Below, piece after piece: positions 21,397 to 33,381 of a stretch of DNA of 64,000 nt (positions are counted from its first letter, which is position 1; the number at the start of each line of letters is the position of its first letter). This stretch comes from Septoria linicola (taxonomy: Eukaryota; Ascomycota; Dothideomycetes; Mycosphaerellales; Mycosphaerellaceae), in contig CP099428.1 of the NCBI GenBank assembly GCA_024114885.1, positions 1,798,001 through 1,862,000 on the forward strand, read 5' to 3'. The notes below the pieces were generated by a model that worked only from the letters and a program-made list of their open reading frames with translations, did no database searches and was not told the DNA's origin. The position numbers and the translations under genes are program-made.

Positions 21397-22062
21397 ATGC
21401 GGGTGACACTCCTTCCGATACTCTTGCTTCCTCTTGTCACCACAGCCGTACCAACAGGCGGTACATCAATCTGCTTCTACAGATACTCCGAAAGCGGCAG
21501 ATGTGACAAGACCGAAAGCGACTATTTCTGCTGCCCCAACATGCCCGTCAACGGCTGTTGCGACAACAACCAAGGCCAACCATTTTGCGGCAGCATCGGT
21601 GGCCACAACATGGTCAACAATGCCCAGCAAAGCATCCTCTTCCACAACGCACAGCAGTGCGAGAGACAGCAGTTCGGAGAATGCAAGATTCCCAGACGCA
21701 CGAGTCGGGAGTGTTGCTCAAAGCCTTGGCCCGAGTATGAATTGGACCGCCCAATAGAGCTGATGCAATGTAGCGCGCGGCTTTCACTGGGGGGCGACAT
21801 AGTGCGTGGTCCACCGAAGGAGCAGCCGCAGGCTCAGCCTGGTCGTGGTGGTGGTCGTGGCGGCTTCATCGTCGGCCCAGACGAGTCAGACTTGGAAAAG
21901 AGAGTGGTTCCTCCTGGTTGCCGGACTCCGACATTTCTGAGCTTCAAGGACGATGAGGGTGTTCGCCACGAGATGAACTTCCTGCCAGAAGACGCTCGCG
22001 GGGTGTCCGATTCTCTTCGTCGCAAGGAGTATCTTTCCCTTCTGACTTACAGAATCCGGTAA
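21397..22062 (+). CDS. secreted cysteine-rich protein with Kex2-type site
   Basis: A single exon of 221 residues. It begins with a typical signal peptide (MRVTLLPILLLPLVTTAVP), so it should enter the secretory pathway. The next ~100 residues are Cys-rich with paired Cys (YFCCPN; NGCCDNN; RECCSKPW), which suggests a disulfide-stabilised extracellular domain. A Gly/Arg/Pro-rich linker (GRGGGRGGF) follows, then LEKR directly before VVPPGCRTP, a dibasic site of the kind cut by Kex2 in the Golgi. Processing would release a C-terminal piece of about 50 residues. No known family is recognised. An extracellular or effector-like role is possible from these traits but not shown. Confidence 0.75.
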   Translation: MRVTLLPILLLPLVTTAVPTGGTSICFYRYSESGRCDKTESDYFCCPNMPVNGCCDNNQGQPFCGSIGGHNMVNNAQQSILFHNAQQCERQQFGECKIPRRTSRECCSKPWPEYELDRPIELMQCSARLSLGGDIVRGPPKEQPQAQPGRGGGRGGFIVGPDESDLEKRVVPPGCRTPTFLSFKDDEGVRHEMNFLPEDARGVSDSLRRKEYLSLLTYRIR

Positions 22063-22851
22063 ACCAGGCGTTGCGACTACTCCTTCTGAGCTTTGCTTCC
22101 TGCGGACTGTACTGGTCGGAGTGATGCGGCGGCTATGAGATTGATCGGAGTCTCGTGCAGCCTCGAGTTTGGCAAGCCAGTGAAGGATCGTCCGGGACAC
22201 CAGTTCTGTTTTCTTGTTTGTTGGCATCTGAGGCGAGAGCGGATGAAGGCTCGACTATGTTTGTCTGGACGACGACTGGCATTCTATCTGTTTTGGCGGG
22301 CGGCGACTTGTGCAAAAGCAATTGGCATTTGCTTGTGTCTTTGTGGAGTATATCTGCAACTGTGCTGTTGCGACATACACACTCAACTCTGGGTTCCTCG
22401 AGCATAATTAGCGCACCACTGGAAATTATTCTTAACCAAAGCCTTGAGGTATCTCCGTTTGCCATGAAGTTGTTGCGAATAGCATGTCGTTTGTGCACGC
22501 CGTGCTAATTGACATGGAGAATATGTCCTGTGGATTCTACTGTCTCGACACACGGAGGACTTTTGCCGCGGGGATCCACGCGGTCGTTAAGGACATCCTG
22601 CTGGAACGAAGTCAGTCTGTAATCGTGCCACCCAGACGCAAGCAAGTTGGAAACGTGAGTAGCTGAGGTATCATCGCCTCTCGAATTAATGCTCTTGTTC
22701 ATAGGTCTGTTTCCACATGACCACCCGCAGTCTCGCACTCGGCCGTTACGAGCAGTCGCGAGCTATCAGCCCCAGAGCGCAGATAGTTTGAGCACTTCAA
22801 ACCATCCTCCCGGCATAGTGCGCATTAACAAGCAAGCAGAAAAGTCCCAGC
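22063..22851. other. intergenic, nothing recognised
   Basis: Convergent 3' ends of the secreted-protein gene and the SAP-domain gene; only short overlapping frames. Confidence 0.4.
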
Positions 22852-23635
22852 TCAAACTGCTGCAGCCTTCCTCTTCAATCCCATCATATCATCGATCATA
22901 TCGCCCCAGATCTGTTTGGCAAGACCAGCTTGCTCTTCGACTGGCACCTTCATCTTGCGGAGGTTGATGGCGACCTTCTCGGCCATGGCGTGGAAATCAA
23001 TGTTCATAGCATGCCCATCGCTGGACTCGGACATTGGCAGGTAGACCGCATCGGCGGACATGACGTTGATCTCTGGCTTCATCACGACGACTTCCTGCTC
23101 CACAATCTTTGGTGCTGCCGGAACTCCAGTAGGAATGATCGGCACTCTGACTTGAGCGTAGATATCGACATTTTCTGGTCCGACAACATCTGGCAGGAAT
23201 GCAAAGTCGATCGTCGAGGTATCGTTGACTGCCTTCAGTTCGCGAGAAGCGTTGAAGTGGCGGACAGCTGGCTTGCTGCTGGTGTCTTGCTGAGCAGAGG
23301 GACGCTCGGTCTTGTTGATGGCAGTGCTGAAGGCACGAGATCTCGTGAGCTCGTGTGCATTGAGACGAGCAATCAGCTGTGTTCTTGTTAGTACTACTGT
23401 TGAGCTGGAGACAGGCGCGATCACTTACGTCGGTCTTAGGTCCTGCGGCATCAATGCTTCTTCTCTTGCACTCCGCACGAAGTCCAGCGATATCGCGTGG
23501 TAGGTTGAGTACTGGACGTTCAAGCACTGGAGAAGCGAAGGTCTTTGGGCCAGTCATGGACAGCTGACGGATTTGCTGGCTGCCTCGGGCCAAGTTTCGG
23601 AGGGCGATGAACTGGGTAGCTCTTGGTGCGGCCAT
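22852..23635 (-). CDS. mitochondrial SAP-domain protein (Aim34-like)
   Basis: Minus-strand exons are 23429-23635 and 22852-23376 with a 52-base intron (GTAAGT, TACTAAC, CACAG; phase 0), giving 243 residues. The N-terminus (MAAPRATQFIALRNLARGSQ) is basic, lacks acidic residues and fits a mitochondrial presequence. Across the exon junction runs a SAP motif (LPRDIAGLRAECKRRSID... then LIARLNAHE), a helix-turn-helix that usually binds nucleic acid. The C-terminal half has no recognised domain. The combination resembles yeast Aim34, a mitochondrial SAP protein of unclear function; that assignment is by architecture and moderate. Confidence 0.85.
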
Positions 23636-24760
23636 GATGTCTTTTCTGCTAGGTTGAGGAGAGTTTGAGGTGTAGAGGTGGGAGATGAGGTTGATTGAGT
23701 TGTATTCAGAGGTTGGAGCTTCGAGCGAGGCAAGCACGACCAGTGCAAGAAAGTGAGCAGCGGCAGGTGAGGTCAAGGAGTCACGATGATTCGGAAAGTC
23801 TATGAAACGCGACGAGCGAGGGCATGCGATACTTACTTATTGTAGCTCAAGCCACATTTGATGAGCTTCCTACTCATCCCGACTAGAGGTGCAAGGAGTG
23901 CGAGTATAGCACGCGGCTGGAGGGAACTATTCGCGGAATCCGGCTGCCGTACGCCTTGTTTCTGCGCACAGTCTCTGGCTGTCGTCGATAAGCACCCGAC
24001 GTAGCGGTGCACATGGAGCATCGTCCAATGGTTGACACGGCGTTGTCGTGGGATTGGCTCGATATGGTGTAGCAACGCACACGTGAGATGTTGAGGAGCT
24101 CATCTGCAGCACGCTTGGCTAGCTTTCCCCGCAATTGTGATCTTGTTTCAAGATCGCCCATTGCTTGTCTTCTGGATTGTCGCTCCTCTGCGAGAATTGC
24201 GCCGGCATTTCATCCACCTTATGCTCGTCAAATGGAGCTTCTTTCAGGCCCTCCTTCAATGAAGTGGTGATTCTCTCGTCCAGCAGCAAGTGATTGTCCC
24301 AGGATCACCGGACTCCGGTCCTCTTGGCGGATCTGAGCAATGAAGCTAATTTTATCTATCCGTTATCTGCAGCAGGGGTCCAAGGCCGTTCTCGTTCTCG
24401 TTTTGCTCAGGGTGAGACACCGCAATGGTGCGATTGTGTTCACGCAATCAGATGGTCCAAGTTGTGGTTGATATGAGGCGCACGTTCTGCGCTGAGACGC
24501 AGTTGAACTTCACAGGATCATGTTGAGATGTCAACGCTCGTAAATTGAGCCAAAAAGTTTGGTCAGCACAATTGCTGACGCCCTTGTCATCATCGCACTT
24601 TCGCAACAGCTTCGTCTACATATATCCATGAGCGTGCGCCATCTGGACAAGTCAGCTGTGGCAAGATGGAGTCATCTGCGACTTTCTCTGGAGGATTCGC
24701 ATCAAGAACAAATCTGGTTCGCATACTATAAAAACTCCAGAATCCTTCCAGCATCAACAC
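23636..24760. other. intergenic, nothing recognised
   Basis: More than 1 kb between two minus-strand genes; open frames here are short, domain-free and mutually overlapping. Confidence 0.4.
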
Positions 24761-26152
24761 TCATATGCAAGTATCATAACTTGAATAGTGCATCAGATCG
24801 GCATGCTCTGTCAAGATGTCGATAACTTTCCGATCTCGTTCGTCCCAGTCACGATTCGTCTTCGCGAAGCTGCCTGGCAGGTCAGATCACTCATCTCGTG
24901 TCAGCCACTCCTGCGTACTTACATTGTCTCGTATGGGTGAAGAGTGCTGCCCAGGTAGTTACCCGTATGCAAAATATCATCGCCACCTGATGCAACGATG
25001 TAAGCCAGAGGTTCGCCCGGGATCTGACAAACAATCTCTAACAACACATCTCTCGACAAGCAGTGGCATAGTGGAATGTGGACGTACCTCTGCCTACTGT
25101 GTCTGGGGTGTCTACACACCACTCCAAGAAAGACGTTGTGTTCTTCCGCATGTCGCCAGCGTGGGCTGCGAAACGACTCTCCATTGCATACACATCATAG
25201 CCAGCAGCCATAACTCTTTGCGCGATAGCCGTCTCTCCATCTGCTACTGCGCTATGCATGTCTTCGAAGCACTTCATGTGTGGCAATAGGAGCTCCTGGA
25301 GCGTTTCTCGTGTGAAGGCCAAGATCATGCTCTGCAGGTGTGGCGGATATGGAATGCCATTTGCGCAATTCCAGCTCATGCCTAGAAAACAAATAGTCAG
25401 TAAAGACGCAGCACTTCCCCATAGCCGCTCTACTGACCCACGAGACGTGTTCTCTCGTCCAATTTGTCCCAGTAAGCATCACTCCAGCAGATCTTGTCTG
25501 CCCATGCTGGGAAGAAGGGACCACGGAGAGAGTCATTGATGAACATGAAGCGCTTGTATCTCGTGATCAAAGTAGCATCAGTCTGGAAGACCTCGTTGTA
25601 TCCGCCCAAGTCAAAGCAGCGATTTTCTCGCTCCACGATCCGCACGTTCGGCAAGGCACTCACAGCCCCGAGATCTTGCGTATGGTCGCCATTTATGATG
25701 ATGATGAAGTCGGCTTTGGCATGCAGGGCGTGTGTCATGAAGAAGACAAAATTCTTTGCAGCACCCTCGGTCTCGTGGTAGGAGTACAATATCAGATCTC
25801 GTCCTTGGTCCGATGCTGCGGGCGAGGACTTCTGGCCGGACGGTTTCCAGTTGTGTGAAGTTCGAAGTTCCGATAGGAGTTGTTCGGGTTTCTGCTCAGA
25901 GCTTCCGACTAGCTGTTCATCCCCAATGTCGGACTGGAGGCGAGCAAGAGCTCTTTCTGCGGACTCGATCTGCCTAGCCTGAGATGCTTCTCGATAGTAG
26001 TGAAGCACAAGCATGCATGTTAGTGCTAAGCCGAGGAGGAACTGAAGTGAGTTATTCTTCGCGTTCAGCATCGCGATGATGGTGCGCAAGTCTAAGAATA
26101 TCGAGGCGCATGTCTGGAAGAAAAGGAAATTTGCACTTCGCCAGGCACGCAT
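24761..26152 (-). CDS. type II membrane glycosyltransferase-like protein
   Basis: Four minus-strand exons (25438-26152, 25088-25381, 24923-25037, 24761-24869) with introns of 56, 50 and 53 bases keep one frame of 410 residues. The start is ATG 26152; a second Met at 26071 (MLNAKNNSLQF) directly precedes the single N-terminal membrane helix. The lumenal part contains LILYSYHETEGAAKNF, FIIIINGD, NRCFDLGGYNEVF, KRFMFINDSLRGPFFP and, across the junctions, LVGMSWNCANG and LHPYETIFAKTNRDWDERD. These match my memory of a fungal family of Golgi-type transferases related to RgpF-like glycosyltransferases. Donor sugar and acceptor are unknown. Reading the last two junctions correctly is what recovers the C-terminal block. 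Confidence 0.85.
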
Positions 26153-26914
26153 AGCATGCAAGGGATTCGCACTGCTGTCCTCGCTCACCGTCTCCCTCCG
26201 AAGTGCGCATTGACTGATCTGCTGTTACCCATGGCGAGTGTCAAGTTCTTCATATGACTTGCTGAATTGCGTCCGGTCAGTCATCCCATTGGCAGCTTTG
26301 GCTGATGAAATATCTTGAAACCATGTGCGCAGGGCGGGTCGCAGCATTAGGCTACACCTCTTGAAGCACTATGGTAGCCTCCATCGACGTGGGAACTTTC
26401 AATCATAGCACGGCGAAAGAGTCTTCATTGAGAGATGAAGTTAAATTGGGGACCGCGAAGGACCTCAAGATTTTCGGCAAGGCTCGGACATTGATCGGTC
26501 TTTGACGAGATCTCACCCTCGTTGAAGTGCAGTCTCTGTCCTACCTGAAAGACCATCAATGGACTACGTTTGACATCGATCTTGATGGAATCTTCTCTTG
26601 ACTTTGATTACGTTGAATTACAGCGAGATCTTGATACAGTGTGGACGCCGCCAGCAACGGCCAAGAGTACGACTCAGCACCATGACATGGACGCAGACTT
26701 CGCTTCATGCCTTTTTACAACCCGGGGAGTTTTGTATAGCCCAGACAGAGTGGCAATGAAGTCAATCGGAAGCGGGATGGAAGAGTGACATCGGCCGACT
26801 CACATGAGATCCCGCCTCGCAACGAGCTCCGCACTGGAATGTGCACTATCGCTTCTTCACCAATTTCTCCCGGCATCCTTGTTGACATGCTGGTCTCCTC
26901 TACTGACCACCAAG
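26153..26914. other. divergent intergenic region
   Basis: Between the minus-strand glycosyltransferase-like gene and the plus-strand Ser/Thr-rich gene. A small frame from ATG 26585 (MESSLDFDYVELQRDL) exists but has no support beyond length. Confidence 0.4.
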
Positions 26915-28028
26915 ATGCGTGCGCTATGTCTCGCCATTGCTTCCTCAGCTGCTCATCTCGTTAGCGCCTCTTATAGCAACTCTGCGAACTTTACATGCTC
27001 GCACGGACAGAGCGACAGGATCGTGTATGACGATGCAGGATTTGAAGGTCAACAGGGCATCATACCATATGCAGCGGCACCAAATTTCATGCGGTGTTCG
27101 GCCCAGATCACGAATGCGGATAACGGAGGCGGCACGAGATTCTACACTGTCAGGCTAAGTGACAATCCATATTCGAACGATCCAGGTGGCGTCAACGAGT
27201 GTTACCACAGGTGCGAGTCAGCACGACGCTCTGAGCTTGCATGAACGAAGTCTGACTTCTCATCAGGCTCGGAAAATCCCTCGTGCGTTGGTTTCGAGTT
27301 CAGGCGGGTACAGGGTGTCTACTATCGTGCGTAGCCCATCATGGAGATACCCTCGTCTAGCCAACCGCGCTGATTTTATGTAGCTCCATGAGCTCCACCC
27401 GGCGTAGCTAATTGGGAGTACTCTGGGGAACGCTGGGTCTACTATCTCAATGGCGGCGCTGTGGAACAATCAGTCGGCCTCGGACCAGTCATCACCGCAA
27501 CTACCAACCCAGTGTACTACTATGTGGTCTGTATACAGTTCTGACCCTACCCAGATGAAGGCTGGCAAAACACAGTCTGCAATCAAACCTCGCTTCTACG
27601 ATACGCCAAGCAGGATTGTCTACTCTCCTCCAGTCTACCAGTATCCCAGTACGGCGTATACGACAACAACGATTCTCTCGAGATTTCCAGTGGCCATCAC
27701 TTCAATCACGACACGGCTAATAACTATCACCTCTAGCGTGATTCGGAGCCTGACAATTCCGACCACACTTCCAGATTCCACGGCTTTGCGGTCAATCGTT
27801 CAGACTATCCCCACGACTCTGATAAGCTTGCAGACTTTGGCTGTCACAAGCACGATCATTTCCACACAGCAGATCATCACAGTGGTCCCCGTCACAGACG
27901 TCCAGACGGCGACGAATACCATCAGTCTACAAACCACACTGTTCGGCACCTACACAACAGCTGTGTTGGCTGTCGCTACAGTGACACCGACTGTACAAGC
28001 GAGGCCTACTGTGACGCAGCTAATTTGA
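26915..28028 (+). CDS. secreted protein with Cys-containing N-terminal domain and Ser/Thr-rich tail (model uncertain)
   Basis: ATG 26915 opens a signal peptide (MRALCLAIASSAAHLVSA) and a domain with Cys spacing reminiscent of PAN/WSC-like modules (NFTCSHGQS, MRCSAQ, NECYHRC). Then NPSCVGFEFRRVQGVYY, and, after a phase-consistent intron of about 80 bases, NWEYSGERWVYYLNGG. The last ~110 codons are very rich in Ser, Thr and Ile (TTTTILSRFPVAITSITTR), the kind of O-glycosylated stalk seen in fungal wall or surface proteins. Two joints do not work cleanly: the first (near 27210-27267) is off by one base, and a TGA near 27543 lies between the Tyr-rich and Thr-rich parts. Extra introns or frame damage must be assumed. 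No GPI signal is obvious at the end. Confidence 0.5.
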
Positions 28029-28228
28029 AGAATGTCGGGTTGAGGTCTCGAGAGGATAGAGTGCTGAGTCATGGTTGGGAAGCATCATCGAACAAGTGAA
28101 AGATCATGCAGCGGCGTGCAGTATACTCAACTGCAGCTTGTGTCAGGCCCAGAGAATTGATTCGGCACAAGGTAGCTATAACAGATCGCGATCACAGTAA
28201 TAACACAAACAGCCAACGCGAATCTCTT

Positions 28229-29593
28229 TCAAGGCCAAGCACCAGTCGGGACTCGCTCCTCATTCACCTGATTCCTTCCCCATATCTTATTGAGCTTATT
28301 ATCGAAGGCGACCATCGCATCTTCATGCGGGGCAAACCAAGGATCTTGCACCATTTTGTGCTGCTCCATCCATGCTGTCCTCGCCATCGCGATCAAGAAC
28401 GCATAGCTGCTCTTGGCCATACCTCCAAATACGGAGCAACGTTTCAAAATCTCCAGATCCACAAGTGCTTGCTGGTCCCAGTGCATACCGCGCAAAGACT
28501 CACTCTCATCGGTCGAGAGAAGGTCCCACTTGCTCACTACGGTGAGTGGAGGCCTGCTTGACGCAGCTTTGACCTTGAAGCGCCCAATCTCAGACATGTT
28601 ACCGGAAGCAGCAAAGATCACAGAGAGGTCATTGGCAATTGCAGCCTCCATGTAGTAGTCTGTCTGTGCTGCAAAGTCCAAGCCAACTTCTGTGCTGGAA
28701 GGAGCCGCTAACCATCCTGCCGCAATTGTGTCTGATTCGGTGCGAAGATGGGCGCCATAGTATGCTCGTGGGTGGAGACTGGCCCATGGCAGCATCTCGA
28801 TGCCATACTTCACTGCCAAAGAATGCGTTGCGGCAGCCGCGTATCGTCGCATGTCCTGGCGGGTGCGGAACAGCATGCCAAGCGCTAGTCGAAACTCTGC
28901 TCGCTCGCCTCTGGTATTTGTCTCCCATTCATCGCGCTCGACATTGACAACAGTCCGAGTATTACTCGTTACGCTGTGGTCCGCGAGCCAAGTCTTCGTT
29001 TGCTGCACCCATTCCTCCTTGGTCGAGTGCTTTCTCGCTCTGGGCACTCTGGCGTCGTATGTCTGCTCGACTTTTCTCCACCCAGCCTCGACCTCATCAT
29101 GGCCATACACGACCATCTGAGGACATGCTTCAGCTATGCTCTCTCGAAACCACACTTCGTCAAACATGTAGCTGAAGTCTTCTTCGCCAGCGCTCCAAAC
29201 ATCAACCAGATTGTCATCTTGTCGAGCCGCCATACTAGGCAGCACAATCGATGCACCCATCTCCATGGCGTAGAATACAAAGTCCGTGACCTGTGCACGC
29301 ACATTGCCGATACCTCCGTTGCCATTGTGAAGGTCGAATACCAGGTTCTGATTCCATTCTGTCTCGTTGCATTTCACCTGAATAGCCGTTGAATCGAAAG
29401 GCTGGAGCAGGTCTGTATTCAGCCATTGCTCTTGCCATTCGTTGGAACTCAGCTGGCTTGAAGAGGATACGTTCGATTCATCGTGCTGCAACTTCGGACG
29501 TAGCCTCCATGAACAGTATGAGAGTGGGATCAGTGTCACGAAAAGTGCTCCAACTCTGACGTGGGTGGATGAGCTCACTGTTTGGGCCCACAT
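28229..29593 (-). CDS. type II membrane glycosyltransferase-like protein, O-fucosyltransferase-like fold
   Basis: One exon of 454 residues from ATG 29593; upstream frame has no ATG. An N-terminal membrane helix (VGALFVTLIPLSYCSW) follows a short cytosolic tail. The lumenal part starts the catalytic region with FDLHNGNGGIGNVRAQV, resembling the Gly-rich nucleotide-sugar loop of O-fucosyltransferase-like enzymes. It later has YYGAHLRTESD, where the H-X-R matches the family's key Arg region, and FGGMAKSSYAFLIAMAR near the end. Expected to act in the Golgi or ER lumen; donor and acceptor are unknown. It faces the Ser/Thr-rich secreted gene tail to tail and lies near another transferase-like gene at 24761-26152. 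Confidence 0.75.
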   Translation of the reverse strand: MWAQTVSSSTHVRVGALFVTLIPLSYCSWRLRPKLQHDESNVSSSSQLSSNEWQEQWLNTDLLQPFDSTAIQVKCNETEWNQNLVFDLHNGNGGIGNVRAQVTDFVFYAMEMGASIVLPSMAARQDDNLVDVWSAGEEDFSYMFDEVWFRESIAEACPQMVVYGHDEVEAGWRKVEQTYDARVPRARKHSTKEEWVQQTKTWLADHSVTSNTRTVVNVERDEWETNTRGERAEFRLALGMLFRTRQDMRRYAAAATHSLAVKYGIEMLPWASLHPRAYYGAHLRTESDTIAAGWLAAPSSTEVGLDFAAQTDYYMEAAIANDLSVIFAASGNMSEIGRFKVKAASSRPPLTVVSKWDLLSTDESESLRGMHWDQQALVDLEILKRCSVFGGMAKSSYAFLIAMARTAWMEQHKMVQDPWFAPHEDAMVAFDNKLNKIWGRNQVNEERVPTGAWP

Positions 29594-30472
29594 TGCGATT
29601 GTATGCAGTGCACATATGACAGTCGAGATGCTGCTGGAAAGTGTCCAGTACTGTTGTAACAGCACGGTCTGCACTTCTCCATGTCCCTGGCTTCGATCGA
29701 GTATGCAAGGGATAACTTCGACATTCCATCAACCACACTGCACATTTGCGCATCACGAGATTCCTCAGCGTGCTGTATGATGACGACCAATATCGATGAA
29801 CATGTCCATCACAGATATCTGTACGCCAGACTAAGTCGTCCAGCTCACTTGCATATCATCGTCGGTCGGTAAGACCGCGCGAGGACGGGTTGGCCCGCGG
29901 TGGTACATCAAGCACTGATCTTCCACTTCACCTCGTGCGCACAAGGAGTCTGCAGTACGCAACTTGCATCTAAGCTGGGGTTGTGACTCGTTTGTCTTCT
30001 TTCATTGCGCGTTGCAGACTGCAGGCACCCATTTGCCAGGTTCTCGCAGGAGCGATGGCGAACCGCGAGACTTGCTCCACGCGAGTTTGCTTGGTCTCAC
30101 TCCAGCCAACATGATGCCAACACAATCTTTCGACCCTCGCAGAGATACAAACACACTTCAGGCAACCTTTGAAACTTTGTACGCGTCGTGGCGCCATCAT
30201 CTCTTGACTGGTATCGGCAAGATGCAGCTTCCCGCGCGTTTATGCAACAAACGCTCCAAGCGAACTCAGCTTCACTTTCACACGTATTCACACGCGTTGT
30301 GCACCACAACAATCACTTCTTGCAGTAGCTTGCCTTTGCAGTCTTGGTCTCGCACATTCTGAGGAAATCGACGAAGTCCAAGATCGACCCTCAACTTCCA
30401 CCTCACTTATTGACACCCTTTCTCATCACATCCAAAAGCACTTACGTCGCCACCAACATCCTAGACGACATC
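29594..30472. other. divergent intergenic region
   Basis: Promoter space for the minus-strand transferase and the plus-strand dynamin gene. The dynamin frame is open from 30344 but has no ATG before 30473; bases about 30380-30470 are C/A/T-rich leader. Confidence 0.45.
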
Positions 30473-32795
30473 ATGGGTAAGGGCAGCAAGACTAACGGTG
30501 CCAATGGCACCAAGCCGGCCGCAAACAGTGTCGAGACGGTGACCGAAAAGCTGGCGACTGTTTCTCTCGATGGCCTCCAGAGCAAAGAGTACCGTCAGGT
30601 ACTTGACATGGTGGATCGCCTTCGCACCTGCGGGCTCGGCTCCATTCTACCATTGCCACAGCTCGTTGTCTGCGGCAACCAGTCGTCTGGCAAGTCTTCG
30701 GTACTCGAAGCTATCACTGAAGTCCCGTTCCCTCGCAAAGAGAATCTGTGTACTCGCTTCGCAACAGAAATCATCCTTCGTCGTGATGTGGACGAGTCAA
30801 TCCACACCAAGATCATCCCGGACAGCTCCCGTCCAGTCTCAGAGAAGGCGAAGTTGTCGGCCTTCAGCGAGACCATTTCTGACTTCTCAGAGCTACCACA
30901 GCTCATCGAGAAAGCAACGGAGTTGATGGGCCTGAACGCACCAACAGGCGATATTCGGGACCAGAGCTCGACCCGCGCCTTCTCTCGTGATGTTCTCAGT
31001 GTCGAGATCGCAGGCCCAGATCGGCCTCAGCTGACACTCGTCGACCTTCCCGGCCTGATCCTCTCTGCCAACAAGGACCAGTCCGAGGCAGACGTGAAGC
31101 TGATTCACTCCTTGGTTGGTGACTACATCGCCGAGAAGCGCACCATCATGCTTGCGGTGATCTCTGCGAAGGACGACTACGCCAACCAGGGCATCCTCAC
31201 CAAATGCAAGGAAGTCGACAAGGACGGCCAGCGTACTCTCGGTATCATCACCAAGCCAGACTATCTGAGGACCGGCTCTGCCAACGAGACCACCTGGATC
31301 AATCTAGCTCAGAACAGCGACATCTACTTTGAGCTGGGCTGGCACATGCTCAAGAACCGGTCCGAAGATGAGATTGACTCTTCGTTCGAGGCGCGCAACA
31401 GCGCAGAGCGCGCCTTCCTTGGCAGCGGACAGTATCGTACACTACCAGAAGGCGACAAGGGCATCGAGTCACTTCGTACGAAGCTTTCCAAGCTACTCTT
31501 CAAGCATCTCAAGAAAGAGCTTCCGAATCTTCAAGCGGAGCTGAATACCAAGCACTTGCAGACAATGGCAGCGCTGGACTCACTCGGGGAGAAGCGATCC
31601 AACGTGGCTGAACAGAAGCGCTTTCTGATGAGCGTGGCGACCGCTTACCAGCACATCGTCACCAGCGCAGTCGATGGTCATTACGAGCATCCGTTCTTTG
31701 GCGCCATCGATACCGACAAGAGCATCATAGACCCAGCTAACATTCGTCGTATTCGTGCGACTGTGCAGTACCTCAATCTTCAATTCGCCAGCCAGATGCG
31801 TCAGTTCGGACACAAGTACCGCATCTGGAGCACAGCTGGTGAAGTGGGCACCAATTCGCGTACCGATCTTCCTGAGCCGGAGCTGATCGAAGAGTACGCC
31901 CAGGCCAAGGTCCTTCAGCAAACCTTGTCGCGCGGAGATGCTGTGAACTGGGTCAAGCAGATCCTCGTACGCACACGAGGTCGTGAGCTTGCCGGGAACT
32001 TCAATCCTCTTCTCATGTCCCAGCTCTTCTGGGAGCAGTCCGAGAATTGGGAGAAGCTGGCCACTGCTCACATCGACCGGATCCACGAGCTTTGCGCCGC
32101 CTTTGTCAAGGCCGCTATTGGCGAGGTCGTGTTTGAGGATGTGTCCGTCAAGCTGCAAGCCGTGCGCTTAATGGCAGCTGTCGAACAGCGCCGCAAGAAC
32201 GCCGGAAATGAGCTACGCCAGCTCATCATGGACAAGCAGCGCCAGCCCATCACTTATGACCCTTCGTACACTGCCAATGTGCAAGAGGCTCGTACCCAAA
32301 AGACCACGGCCAAGATTCAGTCCTTGATGGATCAAGCCAAGGTTGAGGTCGATGGCGAAGACGGCCGGAAGCAGACACTCATCAATGCTCAACTGTTGGC
32401 CACCAAGCTCAAGCAGATTACCGAGCCAGATATGGACAAGAACTCCTCGGAGGACGCACTGGACAGCCAGTTGGCGTACTACAAGGTATGCAGCCTCTAC
32501 GTCGCTGGAGCTACTCCAATGGGATGGTTATCTTGCTAACACACCCCTCTAGGACAAGGTGCGCTACTTCATCACGGCGGTGACAGACATGGTGGTGGAG
32601 CGACATCTGCTGCACAATCTTGCGCAAGACACTCTGTCACCTCTCGCAATTAATGACATGTCTGATCGTGAGGTCGAGTACCTTGCCGCTGAGGCGGATG
32701 AGGTCATGCACAAGCGTGCTCATCTGGAGGGCCACAAGGCGATCTTGGAGAGTGGTCAAGCGGCTTTCCGTGAGGCTATTGGTTCATACAAGTAG
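30473..32795 (+). CDS. dynamin-family large GTPase (Mx-like architecture)
   Basis: Exons are 30473-32485 and 32553-32795 with a 67-base intron (GTATGC...GCTAAC...CTAG, phase 0), giving 751 residues. The GTPase domain is complete: G1 GNQSSGKS at 68-75, G3 DLPG at 191-194, G4 TKPD at 260-263, and the dynamin-type switch I region around FPRKENLCTRF with the Thr expected for catalysis. A stalk region follows, and the second exon supplies the GTPase effector domain (beginning DKVRYFITAVTDM). There is no PH domain or Pro-rich tail, so it is closer to Mx-like or fungal-specific dynamins than to classical endocytic dynamin. It probably forms helical oligomers on membranes; the target organelle is not evident. 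The start is the first in-frame ATG. Confidence 0.92.
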
Positions 32796-33381
32796 AGGTG
32801 ACGAAGGACGCTTTGACTGTTGGCGAAGACGTATTTGTAGGTTTGGCAGGCTCTCGTGGAACTTTTGCTGTCACGGGGAATGCAGTGTAGGCCTTGGTCT
32901 CCGCCAGTGTAGAACTACGAATAGGTCGAGCAGGCATTGGCCACAGTCGTGCAGATTGCGATAGACTTCATCATGAAGGCGTTGTCCGGCTGCCGTAGAT
33001 GACAGAGTCTTTCCTCCTCCTGTAACCACTCCACACGCATAACACACTTGATGACATTGTGGACATGTGAAAGACGTGTAGAAGAAGAGGAGGCCGTAGA
33101 CGTCAGGGTGAGGACGGGGATGGTTTCGTCTCGGCCTGTGCCGGGAATCCCTGCATTGTTTCAAATGGCGATAGCGGGGCACTTTTTGGGAAGTTGCGCG
33201 ATGACTGTAATCTCAGAAACAGCAGTCACAAATACACAATAACACATACTCGTTCTTTCGCTACAAAGACTGGATTATTGCCACCACAATCGCCACATAG
33301 CACGACGTCGAAACGACCTGCGGATCACAAATCCCACAAACAGGGCAATCACCCCCTCGAATTCACACAACAATACGCGAT
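32796..33381. other. intergenic between two plus-strand genes
   Basis: Holds the dynamin 3' end and the methionyl-tRNA synthetase promoter. The last ~100 bases are A/C-rich leader. A minus-strand frame with two CxxC pairs was considered and rejected. Confidence 0.45.

Noticed and set aside
32871..33182. Minus-strand frame with CPQC and CYAC, zinc-ribbon-like
   Set aside because: No ATG start, lies in the promoter of the methionyl-tRNA synthetase gene, and no further zinc-binding pattern.
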